From NCBI GenBank assembly GCA_900315815.1, contig ONAS01000007.1:1-36787 (forward strand): DNA of 36,787 bases, given 5' to 3'. Under the pieces are notes generated by a model. That model ran no database searches. It was not told where the DNA came from and saw only the letters and a list, made by a program, of their open reading frames with translations. The stretch is from an uncultured Eubacteriales bacterium. Lineage in GTDB: Bacteria > Bacillota > Clostridia > Oscillospirales > Acutalibacteraceae. Made by a program: the position numbers and the translations under genes. This document shows positions 1-10,355 of the stretch, piece after piece; the first letter of the stretch is position 1, and the number at the start of each line of letters is the position of its first letter.

Positions 1-699
1 GACAAAGTAGTAGAGAAGCATCCCGAAGTAAAAACGATCACAGCAGACAGCGCATACAAAACTCCGCACATAGCAAAGAAAGTATTTGATGACGATCGAG
101 TATTAAACACAGCATACAAAAGACCGCAGACAAAGAAAGGCAACCATCCGTACTACGAATATGTGTATGATGAATACTATGATTGCATAATCTGCCCGGA
201 ATACAAAATCTTAAACTACAGTACCACCAACAGAGACGGTTATAGAGAGTACAAAAGTAATCCCGAGATATGTAGGAACTGTCCGAGCAGACATCTGTGT
301 ACCGCTTCAAAGGATTGCGTAAAGACGGTAACTAAGCACATTTGGCATGAGTACATAGAACGGTGTGAGGATATACGTCAAACACCTGAATACGCAAAAC
401 TCTACAAAGAGAGAAAAGAGAAGATCGAAAGAGTGTTTGCAGACGCAAAAGAAAAGCACGCTATGCGATACACTCCCTACAGAGGCTTGAGCGCAGTTAC
501 CAACTGGGTCAGGCTTAAGTTTGCTGCCATGAATCTCAAAAAACTAGCACTATGGAAAGCAAAGAGCAAAAAGCATCACTCTCCTGACATTGTTTCTGCT
601 CTTATTTCAAATTACTCCTTACATTTTTTAAAAATCTTAAAACAATTATTAAAGCCATGTTCCGACTTCCGCCGAAACATGGCTTTTTCTACAGACTGA
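1..699 (+). CDS. IS1182-family transposase, C-terminal part (cut by window edge)
   Basis: The frame is open from base 1, so the gene starts outside the window; 232 codons are visible. TADSAYKT (codons 14-21) fits the strand around the second catalytic Asp of a DDE transposase (D16 of the fragment). KIERVFADAKEKHAMRY (from codon 141) fits the stretch holding the catalytic Glu (E143), followed by RYTPYRG and MNLKKLA. A Cys-containing segment between them (CP at about codons 60-61, CRNC and C near 93-102) is usual for the DDE_Tnp_1_6 type found in IS1182-like elements of Clostridia. The DNA is clearly more AT-rich than the genes that follow, which suits an acquired element. The last codons read through a terminator-like hairpin (651-688), so the C-terminus may be altered. 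Family is confident; activity cannot be judged. Confidence 0.88.
   Translation, partial: DKVVEKHPEVKTITADSAYKTPHIAKKVFDDDRVLNTAYKRPQTKKGNHPYYEYVYDEYYDCIICPEYKILNYSTTNRDGYREYKSNPEICRNCPSRHLCTASKDCVKTVTKHIWHEYIERCEDIRQTPEYAKLYKERKEKIERVFADAKEKHAMRYTPYRGLSAVTNWVRLKFAAMNLKKLALWKAKSKKHHSPDIVSALISNYSLHFLKILKQLLKPCSDFRRNMAFSTD
651..688 (+). terminator. Hairpin plus T-run inside the transposase 3' end
   Basis: An 11-bp perfect inverted repeat (651-661 AAAGCCATGTT with 676-686) is followed by TTTTT at 684-688. It lies within the reading frame, before its stop at 697-699. It may be the element's own terminator or part of its end. Confidence 0.55.
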
Positions 700-726
700 G
701 AGGCACGCAATTGCGTGCCTCTTTTT
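700..726 (+). terminator. Perfect 22-bp palindrome with T-run
   Basis: GAGGCACGCAA at 700-710 is followed directly by its exact complement at 711-721 and then TTTTT. It begins one base after the transposase stop codon. With no loop bases of its own, it would form a stem with a 4-base loop. It could be a terminator or a junction left by the element. Confidence 0.6.
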
Positions 727-938
727 GTGTGCTGTAGGGCCGGACTTGATAAAAAAGGGGTCCCCGAAATGATGCAATCATTTTTGGAACGAACGAGGAT
801 CGTCCTGCGCTGAGATACTGCGCATATATTTCTTTCAGAAGGTACTCGCAGTCGGCTTTCTTTGTTATTTTTCACAAGGAGAGGCGGTTTTTTTCTACAC
901 TCATTTTGGCAAAAAGTCTTTTTTCTTGATTTTTGATG
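727..938. other. Non-coding stretch between the IS remnant and the ROK kinase
   Basis: No convincing gene is seen here. Short reverse-strand frames lack a ribosome site and known motifs. The right third (from about 880) is T-rich and leads into the kinase promoter. The left part (about 727-860) has a base composition unlike both flanks and could be a dispersed non-coding repeat, but the window holds no second copy to confirm that. Confidence 0.4.
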
Positions 939-947
939 TGATATACT
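939..947 (+). promoter_or_regulatory. Extended -10 promoter for the ROK kinase
   Basis: TGATATACT is an extended -10 element (TGn plus TATACT at 942-947). I see no good -35 at normal spacing, which is common when the TGn motif is present. It lies 58 bp before the chosen start at 1006. Confidence 0.5.
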
Positions 948-1005
948 GATGATGGATTATGGGGTTTTCCCAGACGCTACTATATTGACTTTTCGGAGGT
1001 TTGTT

Positions 1006-1953
1006 ATGTACAGAGTTGGAATCGATTTGGGCGGCACCAATATTGTTGCCGGTGTTGTAGACGACGAATATAATATCATCGCGAAGGCGAACTGTAAAAC
1101 CGCGGTTCCCCGTCCCGAGGCGGATATCTGCGACTCGATGGCGGCGGTCGTCAAAGAGGCAGTCGCCGCGGCAAAGCTGACGATGGACGATATCGACTAT
1201 ATCGGCATCGGCGTTCCCGGCGCTGTCAATCCCGAAACAAGGATCATCGAGACCTCACCCAATCTGTTCTTCCAGAACTGGGAGGTCGCCAGGATGATGG
1301 AGGAGCGCCTGAACAAATACACCAAGGTTGAGAATGACGCAAACGCTGCGGCGCTCGGCGAATTCCTCGCAGGCTCCGCAAAGGGCTCAAAAAACGCGGT
1401 CGCGATCACCCTCGGCACCGGCGTCGGCGGCGGTATCATCATCGACGGCAAGATCTATTCCGGCTCCAACTACGCGGGCGCTGAGCTGGGACATATGGTC
1501 ATCGTCAAGGACGGTATCGAATGCGGCTGCGGCAGAAAGGGCTGCTGGGAGGCGTATGCTTCCGCTACCGCGCTGATCCGCATGACGAAGGCCGCGATCA
1601 GAAATGAAAAACCCGAGTTTTCCTATATGCTCAATGCGGTAGGCGGCGACCTCGATCAGGTCAACGGCAAGACCGCTTTTGACGCGATGCTCGCCGGCGA
1701 CAACACCGGTAAGGCTGTCGTCGCGGAGTATATCGAGTACCTCGCCACCGGTCTGATCAATGTGATCAATATCTTCCAGCCGGACGTCCTGTGCATCGGC
1801 GGCGGCATCGCCAATCAGGGCGAAAATCTGTTGGGACCGCTGCGCACCATTATCGAGCGTGACCGCTTTACCAAGCATAACGAGAAGCAGACTAAGGTCT
1901 GTGTCGCGACGCTGGGCAACGATGCGGGCATCATCGGCGCGGCTTGCATCTGA
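1006..1953 (+). CDS. ROK-family sugar kinase, probable glucokinase
   Basis: Predicted cytoplasmic ATP-dependent hexose kinase, most likely glucose to glucose-6-phosphate. The start at 1006 has GGAGG at 995-999; the frame is open further upstream, but that would run into the promoter. The 315-residue length is normal for ROK glucokinases. Motifs in order: GIDLGGTN at the N-terminus (phosphate binding), GIGVPGAVN, ENDANAAALGE with catalytic Asp D111, LGTGVGGG, GAELGH with E160 and the zinc ligand H163, and the ROK zinc motif ECGCGRKGCWE (C173, C175, C180), then IGGGIA near the end. It stands alone between its own promoter and terminator. ROK kinases for N-acetylmannosamine or fructose share these motifs, so the substrate is inferred. 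Confidence 0.92.
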   Translation: MYRVGIDLGGTNIVAGVVDDEYNIIAKANCKTAVPRPEADICDSMAAVVKEAVAAAKLTMDDIDYIGIGVPGAVNPETRIIETSPNLFFQNWEVARMMEERLNKYTKVENDANAAALGEFLAGSAKGSKNAVAITLGTGVGGGIIIDGKIYSGSNYAGAELGHMVIVKDGIECGCGRKGCWEAYASATALIRMTKAAIRNEKPEFSYMLNAVGGDLDQVNGKTAFDAMLAGDNTGKAVVAEYIEYLATGLINVINIFQPDVLCIGGGIANQGENLLGPLRTIIERDRFTKHNEKQTKVCVATLGNDAGIIGAACI

Positions 1954-1972
1954 TGATTTGACGGACAAAATG

Positions 1973-2003
1973 ACGGCTCCTTCGTGAAGAGGGAGCCGTT
2001 TTT
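1973..2003 (+). terminator. Intrinsic terminator after the ROK kinase
   Basis: ACGGCTCC at 1973-1980 pairs with GGAGCCGT at 1992-1999, followed by a run of T to 2003. It starts 20 bp after the stop codon. Confidence 0.85.
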
Positions 2004-2035
2004 ACATCCGATATTGAGGAAGCACGAAAATGAAG

Positions 2036-2070
2036 AACCCTTCTGACGTTTTATACGCCGGAAGGGTTTT
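2036..2070. terminator. Hairpin between convergent genes
   Basis: AACCCTTC at 2036-2043 pairs with GAAGGGTT at 2061-2068, with TTTT at 2067-2070 on the plus strand. It sits between the ROK terminator and the end of the leftward CpXC gene and may stop both. The leftward T-tract is poor. Confidence 0.5.
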
Positions 2071-2094
2071 GTGCTGTGATTGCCGCGGAAATGA

Positions 2095-2769
2095 TCATCC
2101 GTTGTTTTTGATGCGCTTGTAGCGGAAAAGGGTGTTTTCCGCCCATTCGCGGTCGATCTTGATGAAACCGGACAGCTTTTTATCGTTGGCGCAGATGGCG
2201 TCGACGATCTTCATGCTTTTGCGATAGATCTCCAAACGCGCCGACTGGACAAACGGCTCATTGTTTTCGCCGATGAAATAGGTGAAGCCGATGGTGTTGG
2301 TCTCGCGGTTGTATAAGGAAAGATAGCCGTCGGAGATGCGGCTGAGGTTATGCTTTTTCGCGACCATCGCCGCGATCGCGTATTTGGTCAGCTCGACCGC
2401 CATGTCGTCCATGCCAGACTCGAAAATGAAGATCTTTTCCTTAAGGGCGTTGAAATCCGCGGTGATTCGCTTGCGGATGCCCTTTAAATTGCGATAGTCG
2501 TCCTCAAGCGCTCTGTCCTCCAACTGGAAGCGGTCGATCTCGGGGATCAGATAGACCATGAAACGGCGCTTCATGTCGTTATACAGGAGCGGATAGGTGT
2601 AACGGCCGTGATATCCGCAGTTGGGGCAGGTGTAATCCAGCAGCTTGCCCGAGAGCAGGTCGTCGCGGAACTGGGGATCGTTGGTCGCGTTGATGCTGAT
2701 ATACAGGTGCGCCGAGCCGGTATGAGAACAGCTCGGACAGCTGACCTCTTTTGAAATGACGTTTGACAT
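2095..2769 (-). CDS. CpXC domain-containing protein
   Basis: A 224-residue protein with two Cys pairs near the N-terminus, CPSC (C11, C14) and CPNC (C48, C51), consistent with one four-Cys zinc site as in the CpXC domain. The remainder is charged and mostly helical in appearance, with no signal peptide or membrane segment, so it is probably cytoplasmic. The start has GGGAGG about 8 bases upstream and a promoter at 2799-2826. The molecular function of CpXC proteins is not known to me. It is transcribed alone, back to back with the next gene. Confidence 0.8.
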   Translation of the reverse strand: MSNVISKEVSCPSCSHTGSAHLYISINATNDPQFRDDLLSGKLLDYTCPNCGYHGRYTYPLLYNDMKRRFMVYLIPEIDRFQLEDRALEDDYRNLKGIRKRITADFNALKEKIFIFESGMDDMAVELTKYAIAAMVAKKHNLSRISDGYLSLYNRETNTIGFTYFIGENNEPFVQSARLEIYRKSMKIVDAICANDKKLSGFIKIDREWAENTLFRYKRIKNNG

Positions 2770-2798
2770 AGGAATACCTCCCGTGTGGTGACAATACT

Positions 2799-2826
2799 AT
2801 ATTACCACATTTTATCAGAAATGCAA
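2799..2826 (-). promoter_or_regulatory. Promoter of the CpXC gene
   Basis: On the minus strand TTGCAT (2826-2821), a 16-bp spacer and TAATAT (2804-2799). It lies 30 bp upstream of the start at 2769. Confidence 0.6.
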
Positions 2827-2855
2827 ATTATTTATCATGCATTTACAAATTGTTA

Positions 2856-2884
2856 TTGATTTTCCGCCGCAATTCTGCGATAAT
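2856..2884 (+). promoter_or_regulatory. Strong sigma-A-like promoter
   Basis: TTGATT (2856-2861), a 17-bp spacer and GATAAT (2879-2884), with TGC directly before the -10 (extended -10). It drives the helical protein at 2964 and is divergent from the promoter at 2799-2826. Confidence 0.7.
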
Positions 2885-2963
2885 ATAGGGTAGGGAATTC
2901 GGAATGCTTTGGGATTGCTTCCGATTTACGATCAAGTATATATTATTTTACGGAGGTACTGTT

Positions 2964-3710
2964 ATGGATATCAAGGAAAGCATTATGTCCGGCGTGAATT
3001 TCACCGTCGATACCGTGTCTGAGATCGCTTCGGTGATCGCCGAAAAGAATCGCATCAGAAGTCAGCTCAACCACATCAAAAAGCTGATCAAAACCGATTC
3101 CGCTACCAGAGATCAGGCATACATCGAGCTGGGACGCTTCTTCTACGAGAATCTGCGCGAGGGCGCTTCTCCCGAGAACGAGGCGATCTGTGCCGTCATC
3201 GACGCCGCCTCCGACCGTATCAGCAAGGCTTCTATGAAATATATGGAGCTGCTGAACCTGCAGAACGAGACAAAGGTTCGCAGCGAGAACGCCGAAAAGC
3301 TCAAGAAGGTCGTCGCTGAAAAAGCGGCCTCCTCCGCAAAGGCAGCGAAGGAAAAGGGCGCCGAGCTGGGCAAAAAGGCTAAGGATATGGCAGAAAAGGG
3401 CGTGGAAAAAGCGAAAGGCATCGCCGACGGCATCAAGAACAAGGCAAACGACACCGTTGACGACGTTAAGGAGGAATTCTTTGACGCTGAGGGCGACGCC
3501 GAGGTAGAACAGATCATCGCCGACGAACAGGCAAAAGCGGAAGCGGAGGCTGCCGCGGAGACAGAGGCTCCCGCCGAGGATGCTTTCACCTCTCAGCTGG
3601 AGGAAATGATCGCCGACGAGCAGGCAAAAATGCAGAAGGCGGAAGCAGAGGCTCAAAAGGCCGAGGAAGAAGCTCCCGCAGAGGAATCACCCGACTCTTT
3701 TGATTTCTGA
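2964..3710 (+). CDS. Hypothetical Lys/Ala/Glu-rich helical protein
   Basis: I do not recognise a family. The start at 2964 has CGGAGGT 8 bases upstream; the open frame reaches further back but only into the leader. The 248 residues fall in three parts. Residues 1-105 are a mixed helical region (start MDIKESIMSGVNFTVD). Residues about 105-165 are a Lys/Ala/Glu-rich stretch with short A-K-E-K type repeats (AEKAASSAKAAKEKG). The acidic tail contains the phrase IADEQAK twice (about residues 178 and 216). There is no signal peptide or membrane segment. The middle resembles the amphipathic repeats of LEA-like or apolipoprotein-like helices, but that is similarity of composition only. It has its own strong promoter and terminator. 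Confidence 0.75.
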   Translation: MDIKESIMSGVNFTVDTVSEIASVIAEKNRIRSQLNHIKKLIKTDSATRDQAYIELGRFFYENLREGASPENEAICAVIDAASDRISKASMKYMELLNLQNETKVRSENAEKLKKVVAEKAASSAKAAKEKGAELGKKAKDMAEKGVEKAKGIADGIKNKANDTVDDVKEEFFDAEGDAEVEQIIADEQAKAEAEAAAETEAPAEDAFTSQLEEMIADEQAKMQKAEAEAQKAEEEAPAEESPDSFDF

Positions 3711-3726
3711 TAACCGATCATCATAG

Positions 3727-3755
3727 AAAACGCTCCCTTGCTGAGGGAGCGTTTT
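3727..3755 (+). terminator. Strong intrinsic terminator
   Basis: A 12-bp perfect stem, AAAACGCTCCCT at 3727-3738 with 3744-3755, has a 5-base loop and ends in T-run. It ends the gene at 2964-3710. Confidence 0.9.
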
Positions 3756-3766
3756 TGCGTAAAAGG

Positions 3767-3792
3767 AAAGGGCTGCGAGGGCAGCCCTTTTT
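3767..3792. terminator. Bidirectional terminator before bioY
   Basis: AAAGGGCTGC (3767-3776) pairs with GCAGCCCTTT (3781-3790) around a 4-base loop, with T-runs on both sides. It lies 5 bp past the leftward bioY stop and backs up the terminator just before it. Confidence 0.8.
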
Positions 3793-3796
3793 GATG

Positions 3797-4369
3797 TTAT
3801 TGGGTCTCGGTCTTTTTGATACCGGCAGGGATCTTTGCGATCGCCTTTTCGAGGACGGGCGCGAGGATCATCACCGCGGCAATCTTCAGTGCGTCGCCGA
3901 TCAGGAAAGGGATCACGCAGAGGGTCAGGGCATAGATCACGCTCACGTTGTTCAGGATGCAGAACCACGCGGTGCCGAACGCGTACAGCACGACGTTGCC
4001 GACGATCATGCCGAGCAGCATGAAGGCGTACTTTTTAACGCCGCGGCTGTTCTTACCCCAGCGGCTGTAGATCGCGCCGCAGAGGAACGCCAGCGGGATG
4101 AAGCCGACCAGATAGCCGCCTGTCGGGCCGAGAAGACGGGGCAGGGCGGGAGTATAGCCCGCGCATACCGGAACGCCGACCGCGCCGATGATCAGGTAGA
4201 TCACAACGCTCAGAGCGCCGAGACGACCGCCCAGCAGAACGCCGGACAGCATGATCGCGAAGGTCGCGAGAGTGATGGGCACCATGCCCGCGATCGGGAC
4301 GGCGATCGGCGCGAGTACACAGATGATCGCCGCGCATACCGCGCACAAAACCAAATTCTTTGTCTTCAT
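3797..4369 (-). CDS. bioY: Biotin transporter substrate-binding component BioY
   Basis: The integral membrane S-component of an ECF-type biotin uptake system, 190 residues, the usual BioY length. It is almost entirely hydrophobic with about six membrane segments. BioY landmarks are the N-terminal PITLATFAIMLSGVLLGGRLGALSV, seen here as PITLATF then GVLLGGRLG, and the loop GPTGGYLVGF around residues 81-90. No EcfA/EcfT genes are in the window, so it must work alone or share an energising module encoded elsewhere. GGAGG is 7 bases before the start. The gene follows a lipoprotein gene by 53 bp without a terminator, so the two may be co-transcribed. A 14-bp palindrome overlaps the ribosome site (see 4380-4393). 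Confidence 0.93.
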   Translation of the reverse strand: MKTKNLVLCAVCAAIICVLAPIAVPIAGMVPITLATFAIMLSGVLLGGRLGALSVVIYLIIGAVGVPVCAGYTPALPRLLGPTGGYLVGFIPLAFLCGAIYSRWGKNSRGVKKYAFMLLGMIVGNVVLYAFGTAWFCILNNVSVIYALTLCVIPFLIGDALKIAAVMILAPVLEKAIAKIPAGIKKTETQ

Positions 4370-4379
4370 GTCTTTACCT

Positions 4380-4393
4380 CCAAATTAATTTGG
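4380..4393. promoter_or_regulatory. 14-bp palindrome overlapping the bioY ribosome site
   Basis: CCAAATTAATTTGG is a perfect palindrome. Read on the minus strand, its last two G are the first bases of the GGAGG used by bioY. It could be an operator or a weak RNA stem masking the ribosome site. It does not match the BirA operator as I know it. Confidence 0.4.
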
Positions 4394-4422
4394 TTTGAAT
4401 ATTTGATCGGATCCGTCGGCGA

Positions 4423-4920
4423 TTACCAGTTTTCCAGCTCGTCGGTGATCTTTTCGTAGGAATACTTATTGTTCGCGTTGTACGCGATCACGTACTTGCC
4501 GCTCTTGGAAATGACCGCGGTCAGCTCGTCGCCGCCGCTGATCGCCTTGAACTTGCCGTCCTCCTTGATGTCCTCAAGGATCGACTTGGCGGTGTCGTTC
4601 TTAGCAGTGCTGTAATCGTAGATCTCGACAAAGGTCTTTTTGTCGGTGAAATAGTAGCGGATGCCGTTGTCGGCGCCGATGATATCGTAGTAGATATCGG
4701 TTGTCAGGGAATCGCCGTTGCCGTCACGGCTGAAGATGTAACCCTTGGTCAGCAGGTAATCCTGCAGGCCGTCGAAGTCCTTCTCAAAATCCGCCGCCTT
4801 GACCGCTTCCGCTTCCTCATCGGAGGTCGCGTCCTTGATCGCGTTGGAGGATCCGCCGAAACAGCCCGTGAGCGCGAACATCATTGCCGCGGCAATAAGG
4901 ATAGCTAACAATTTTTTCAT
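4423..4920 (-). CDS. Hypothetical lipoprotein
   Basis: A 165-residue exported lipoprotein. The N-terminus is a short basic start, a hydrophobic stretch and the lipobox LTGC with Cys at residue 20. Behind it comes a Ser/Asn/Asp-rich linker and a compact domain of about 130 residues rich in Asp, Tyr and Lys, which I cannot place in a family. GGAG lies upstream at normal spacing, and a promoter is present at 4959-4986. The next gene downstream is bioY, 53 bp away with no terminator, so co-transcription is likely. A role as a biotin-binding partner is possible but nothing in the sequence shows it. Confidence 0.8.
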   Translation of the reverse strand: MKKLLAILIAAAMMFALTGCFGGSSNAIKDATSDEEAEAVKAADFEKDFDGLQDYLLTKGYIFSRDGNGDSLTTDIYYDIIGADNGIRYYFTDKKTFVEIYDYSTAKNDTAKSILEDIKEDGKFKAISGGDELTAVISKSGKYVIAYNANNKYSYEKITDELENW

Positions 4921-4958
4921 ATGTATTCTCCGTTCTGATGATCATCATCTTGAATTTG

Positions 4959-4986
4959 ATTTTACAGACTACCCCTTATTGTACAA
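4959..4986 (-). promoter_or_regulatory. Promoter of the lipoprotein-bioY unit
   Basis: Minus strand TTGTAC (4986-4981), 16-bp spacer, TAAAAT (4964-4959), 39 bp upstream of the lipoprotein start. Confidence 0.6.
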
Positions 4987-5102
4987 TAAACCGGTTAAGA
5001 AATCAATAGAAAGTTTTGCAGAGTTGGCTGTTATCCGGGAAAAGTCTTTATTCGTCCGATCTCTTGAGGCGGTTTTGCGGGACGGACATCGTGACAGATA
5101 CG

Positions 5103-5130
5103 CAAAATCCCCCGGAGAAACGTCCGGGGG
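5103..5130 (-). terminator. Terminator of the FN3-like secreted protein gene
   Basis: CCCCCGGA (5109-5116) pairs with TCCGGGGG (5123-5130). Read leftward, the stem is followed by ATTTTG. It sits 18 bp past the stop at 5148. Confidence 0.8.
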
Positions 5131-5147
5131 ACAGGCTGCTTTGACGG

Positions 5148-6344
5148 TTATCTCTTGCAGACGATGGAAGCGCCGACCGTATTGTAGCCGCTGACATAAG
5201 CGGTGCCGGCAGCGTTGATACAGCGCACGGTGTAGGTGTAGCGGACGCCGTTCTTCACGGCGCCGTTGGTCCAGCGTGTGCCGGAGGTGTCGCCGACCTT
5301 CCTCCAGCCGGACGCGGTTTTGATGAACAGGCGGTAATTCTTTGCGCCCGGAACGGGGTTCCAGCGGATGACGACGCCCTTGGAGGTGTTCGTCAGCGTG
5401 GAGATCTCCGGAGCGGCAAGGAACGTATAGGTGAAGCCGGTCGTATGATAGCCGCTGATATAGTTGCTGTTCTTGTCCATCGCACGCACGGTGAAGGTGT
5501 ATTTTTTGCCGGAGGCGGTCGTTTTATAGGTAAAGACGGGATCGGTCACGTCGCCGGCCTTTTTCCATCCGGAAGCGGTTTTGGCAAACACGCGGTATTT
5601 TGCCGCGCCTGCGGATTTGCTCCATGTCAGATGGATGCCCGCGTTGATGTTCTGCGCTTTGACGCCGGACGGCGTCGCGGCATAAGCGTTCAGCTCCTTT
5701 GTGCGGTAGTAACGTCCGGAACCCGCGATCCAGTAGATCGTGTATTTTGCCATCAGCTTGCCGTTATTGCCGAGGAAATAGAGGTTGTCGTTGAGGTTGC
5801 TCTCGGATGTGCTTCTGTCGAGCGCCTTCTGAGCGATGGCTCCGGAGGAGCTGTTGTTGAGAACGGATTTGAATTCATTGCGGAGAAGCGCGATGACGTT
5901 CTTGCGCGCGGCGGTATCGGTGATGCCCTTGAGCGCAAGGATATCCTTATTATACAGGCGCTTGCCGGTCTTGACATTGAAGTTATAAACATCGTAGGTG
6001 ATGAATTGATTATAGGGATAGACCTGTGTGATGACGACGCTGAGAACGTCGCCGTTCAGGTAGGAGGCGTAATCAAGACCCGTGTTGTTGCCGGGATACG
6101 CCTCGAGAGGATTTTTGGTAAAGCAATCGTTGTAGTCTTTGTAGATCTTCGCGTTCACGTCAGCGGCGTCGCTGCCGGAAAGGTTGATTTTCGGGATGCG
6201 GTAGGTGAAGCCCTTGCCCTCGAAATAATAGGTTTTCTGTCTGGCTGTCGTGACGTAGGCGGAAGCGGACGCTCCGGCAGACGCGACGGACAGAAGACCG
6301 ATCAGCATGACGGCGATCAACAGGATGGATATGGTGCGTTTCAT
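5148..6344 (-). CDS. Secreted protein with DUF3298-like domain and two FN3-like repeats
   Basis: A 398-residue exported protein. The start at 6344 has AAGGAG 8 bases upstream and a promoter at 6385-6413; the longer open frame back to 6416 would cover that promoter and is rejected. Residues 1-30 form a signal peptide. Residues about 40-190 resemble DUF3298/RsiV-type domains (YNFNVKTGKRLYNKDIL). Two related modules follow, each with a W near the first strand and the shared phrase KTASGWKKAGD / KTASGWRKVGD and a YTFTVR / YTYTVR strand. This fits fibronectin type III or bacterial Ig-like repeats. There is no anchor, so it is probably released or held non-covalently. The binding target is unknown. 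Confidence 0.8.
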   Translation of the reverse strand: MKRTISILLIAVMLIGLLSVASAGASASAYVTTARQKTYYFEGKGFTYRIPKINLSGSDAADVNAKIYKDYNDCFTKNPLEAYPGNNTGLDYASYLNGDVLSVVITQVYPYNQFITYDVYNFNVKTGKRLYNKDILALKGITDTAARKNVIALLRNEFKSVLNNSSSGAIAQKALDRSTSESNLNDNLYFLGNNGKLMAKYTIYWIAGSGRYYRTKELNAYAATPSGVKAQNINAGIHLTWSKSAGAAKYRVFAKTASGWKKAGDVTDPVFTYKTTASGKKYTFTVRAMDKNSNYISGYHTTGFTYTFLAAPEISTLTNTSKGVVIRWNPVPGAKNYRLFIKTASGWRKVGDTSGTRWTNGAVKNGVRYTYTVRCINAAGTAYVSGYNTVGASIVCKR

Positions 6345-6384
6345 CTTTATTACTCCTTTATCAGATGGTTTTCCCTGTGCTTTC

Positions 6385-6413
6385 ATTATAAGCTTTGACG
6401 CAGAGCGCGTCAA
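6385..6413 (-). promoter_or_regulatory. Near-consensus sigma-A promoter
   Basis: Minus strand TTGACG (6413-6408), 17-bp spacer, TATAAT (6390-6385). It lies 41 bp upstream of the start at 6344 and fixes that start choice. Confidence 0.8.
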
Positions 6414-6432
6414 CAAAAAAGGCGGTGAAGAG

Positions 6433-6466
6433 CAAAATAATACCCCCGAGAAAGCCTCGGGGGTAT
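6433..6466 (-). terminator. Terminator of the PFOR gene
   Basis: ATACCCCCGAG (6440-6450) pairs with CTCGGGGGTAT (6456-6466). Read leftward the stem is followed by TATTTTG. Confidence 0.85.
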
Positions 6467-6526
6467 CGTCATGCCTTACGGCAGATCGGTTTGTTCAGCA
6501 AACGGAAATCAACGATCCGGGATCGC

Positions 6527-10048
<3,522 letters not shown>

Positions 10049-10113
10049 ATTTTCCTCCTATATTCAACCGCTGTAAGATGAGCTCGGTCTTACACCGGTC
10101 CGGAATTTGTGCA

Positions 10114-10138
10114 CTGCGCGGAATGACTGGCCGCACAG
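10114..10138 (-). promoter_or_regulatory. Stem-loop near the 5' end of the PFOR transcript
   Basis: An 8-bp stem with one G-U pair (10138-10131 with 10121-10114, read leftward) and a 9-base loop. It begins about 9 bases after the predicted transcription start and is about 65 bases before the start codon. There is no T-run, so an mRNA-stabilising or regulatory stem is more likely than a terminator. Confidence 0.4.
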
Positions 10139-10140
10139 AT

Positions 10141-10182
10141 TTTACACACTGTTATTCTACCACTTTTTGCGCTCTGTGTAAA
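10141..10182. promoter_or_regulatory. Inverted repeat flanking the PFOR promoter
   Basis: TTTACACA at 10141-10148 and its exact complement TGTGTAAA at 10175-10182. One arm contains the -35 box and the other covers the expected transcription start, 34 bp centre to centre. This could be a pair of half-sites for a redox or carbon regulator. It does not match the Rex site I know. Confidence 0.4.
10154..10182 (-). promoter_or_regulatory. PFOR promoter
   Basis: Minus strand TTTACA (10182-10177), 17-bp spacer, TAGAAT (10159-10154). The -35 box lies inside the first copy of the 70-bp repeat, while the -10 lies outside it. Confidence 0.7.
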
Positions 10183-10304
10183 GGGATAAATGGTGGGAAT
10201 CATGCAAAAAATGACAAAAATATTACAAAGATCTTTTTGCGCTCTGTGTAAAGGGATAAATGGTGGGAATCATGCAAAAAATGACAAAAATATTACAAAG
10301 ATCT
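10163..10304. repeat. Perfect 70-bp tandem duplication upstream of PFOR
   Basis: Bases 10163-10232 are repeated without a mismatch at 10233-10302, and the match runs two bases further. Each copy starts CTTTTTGCGCTCTGTG and is AT-rich in its second half. Identity is complete, so the duplication is recent or maintained. The PFOR -35 box lies in the first copy; the second copy has the same -35 box but no matching -10. Confidence 0.97.
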
Positions 10305-10355
10305 CCGCGCCGCGGATTTTGTCTGAAATCGGGTCAGAAGCGGTTCGAAACGGGG

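Noticed and set aside
612-875. Minus-strand frame of 87 codons after the transposase
   Set aside because: It crosses two palindromes and the transposase end, and has no ribosome site or family motif.
6345-6416. Longer N-terminus for the FN3-like secreted protein
   Set aside because: The extension would be coded across a near-perfect promoter and would place 24 residues in front of a normal signal peptide.
10190-10304. Small plus-strand gene repeated in the 70-bp duplication (ATG near 10190 and 10260)
   Set aside because: The frame exists only because the unit is duplicated and open, and has no ribosome site. The region is better explained as PFOR upstream DNA.
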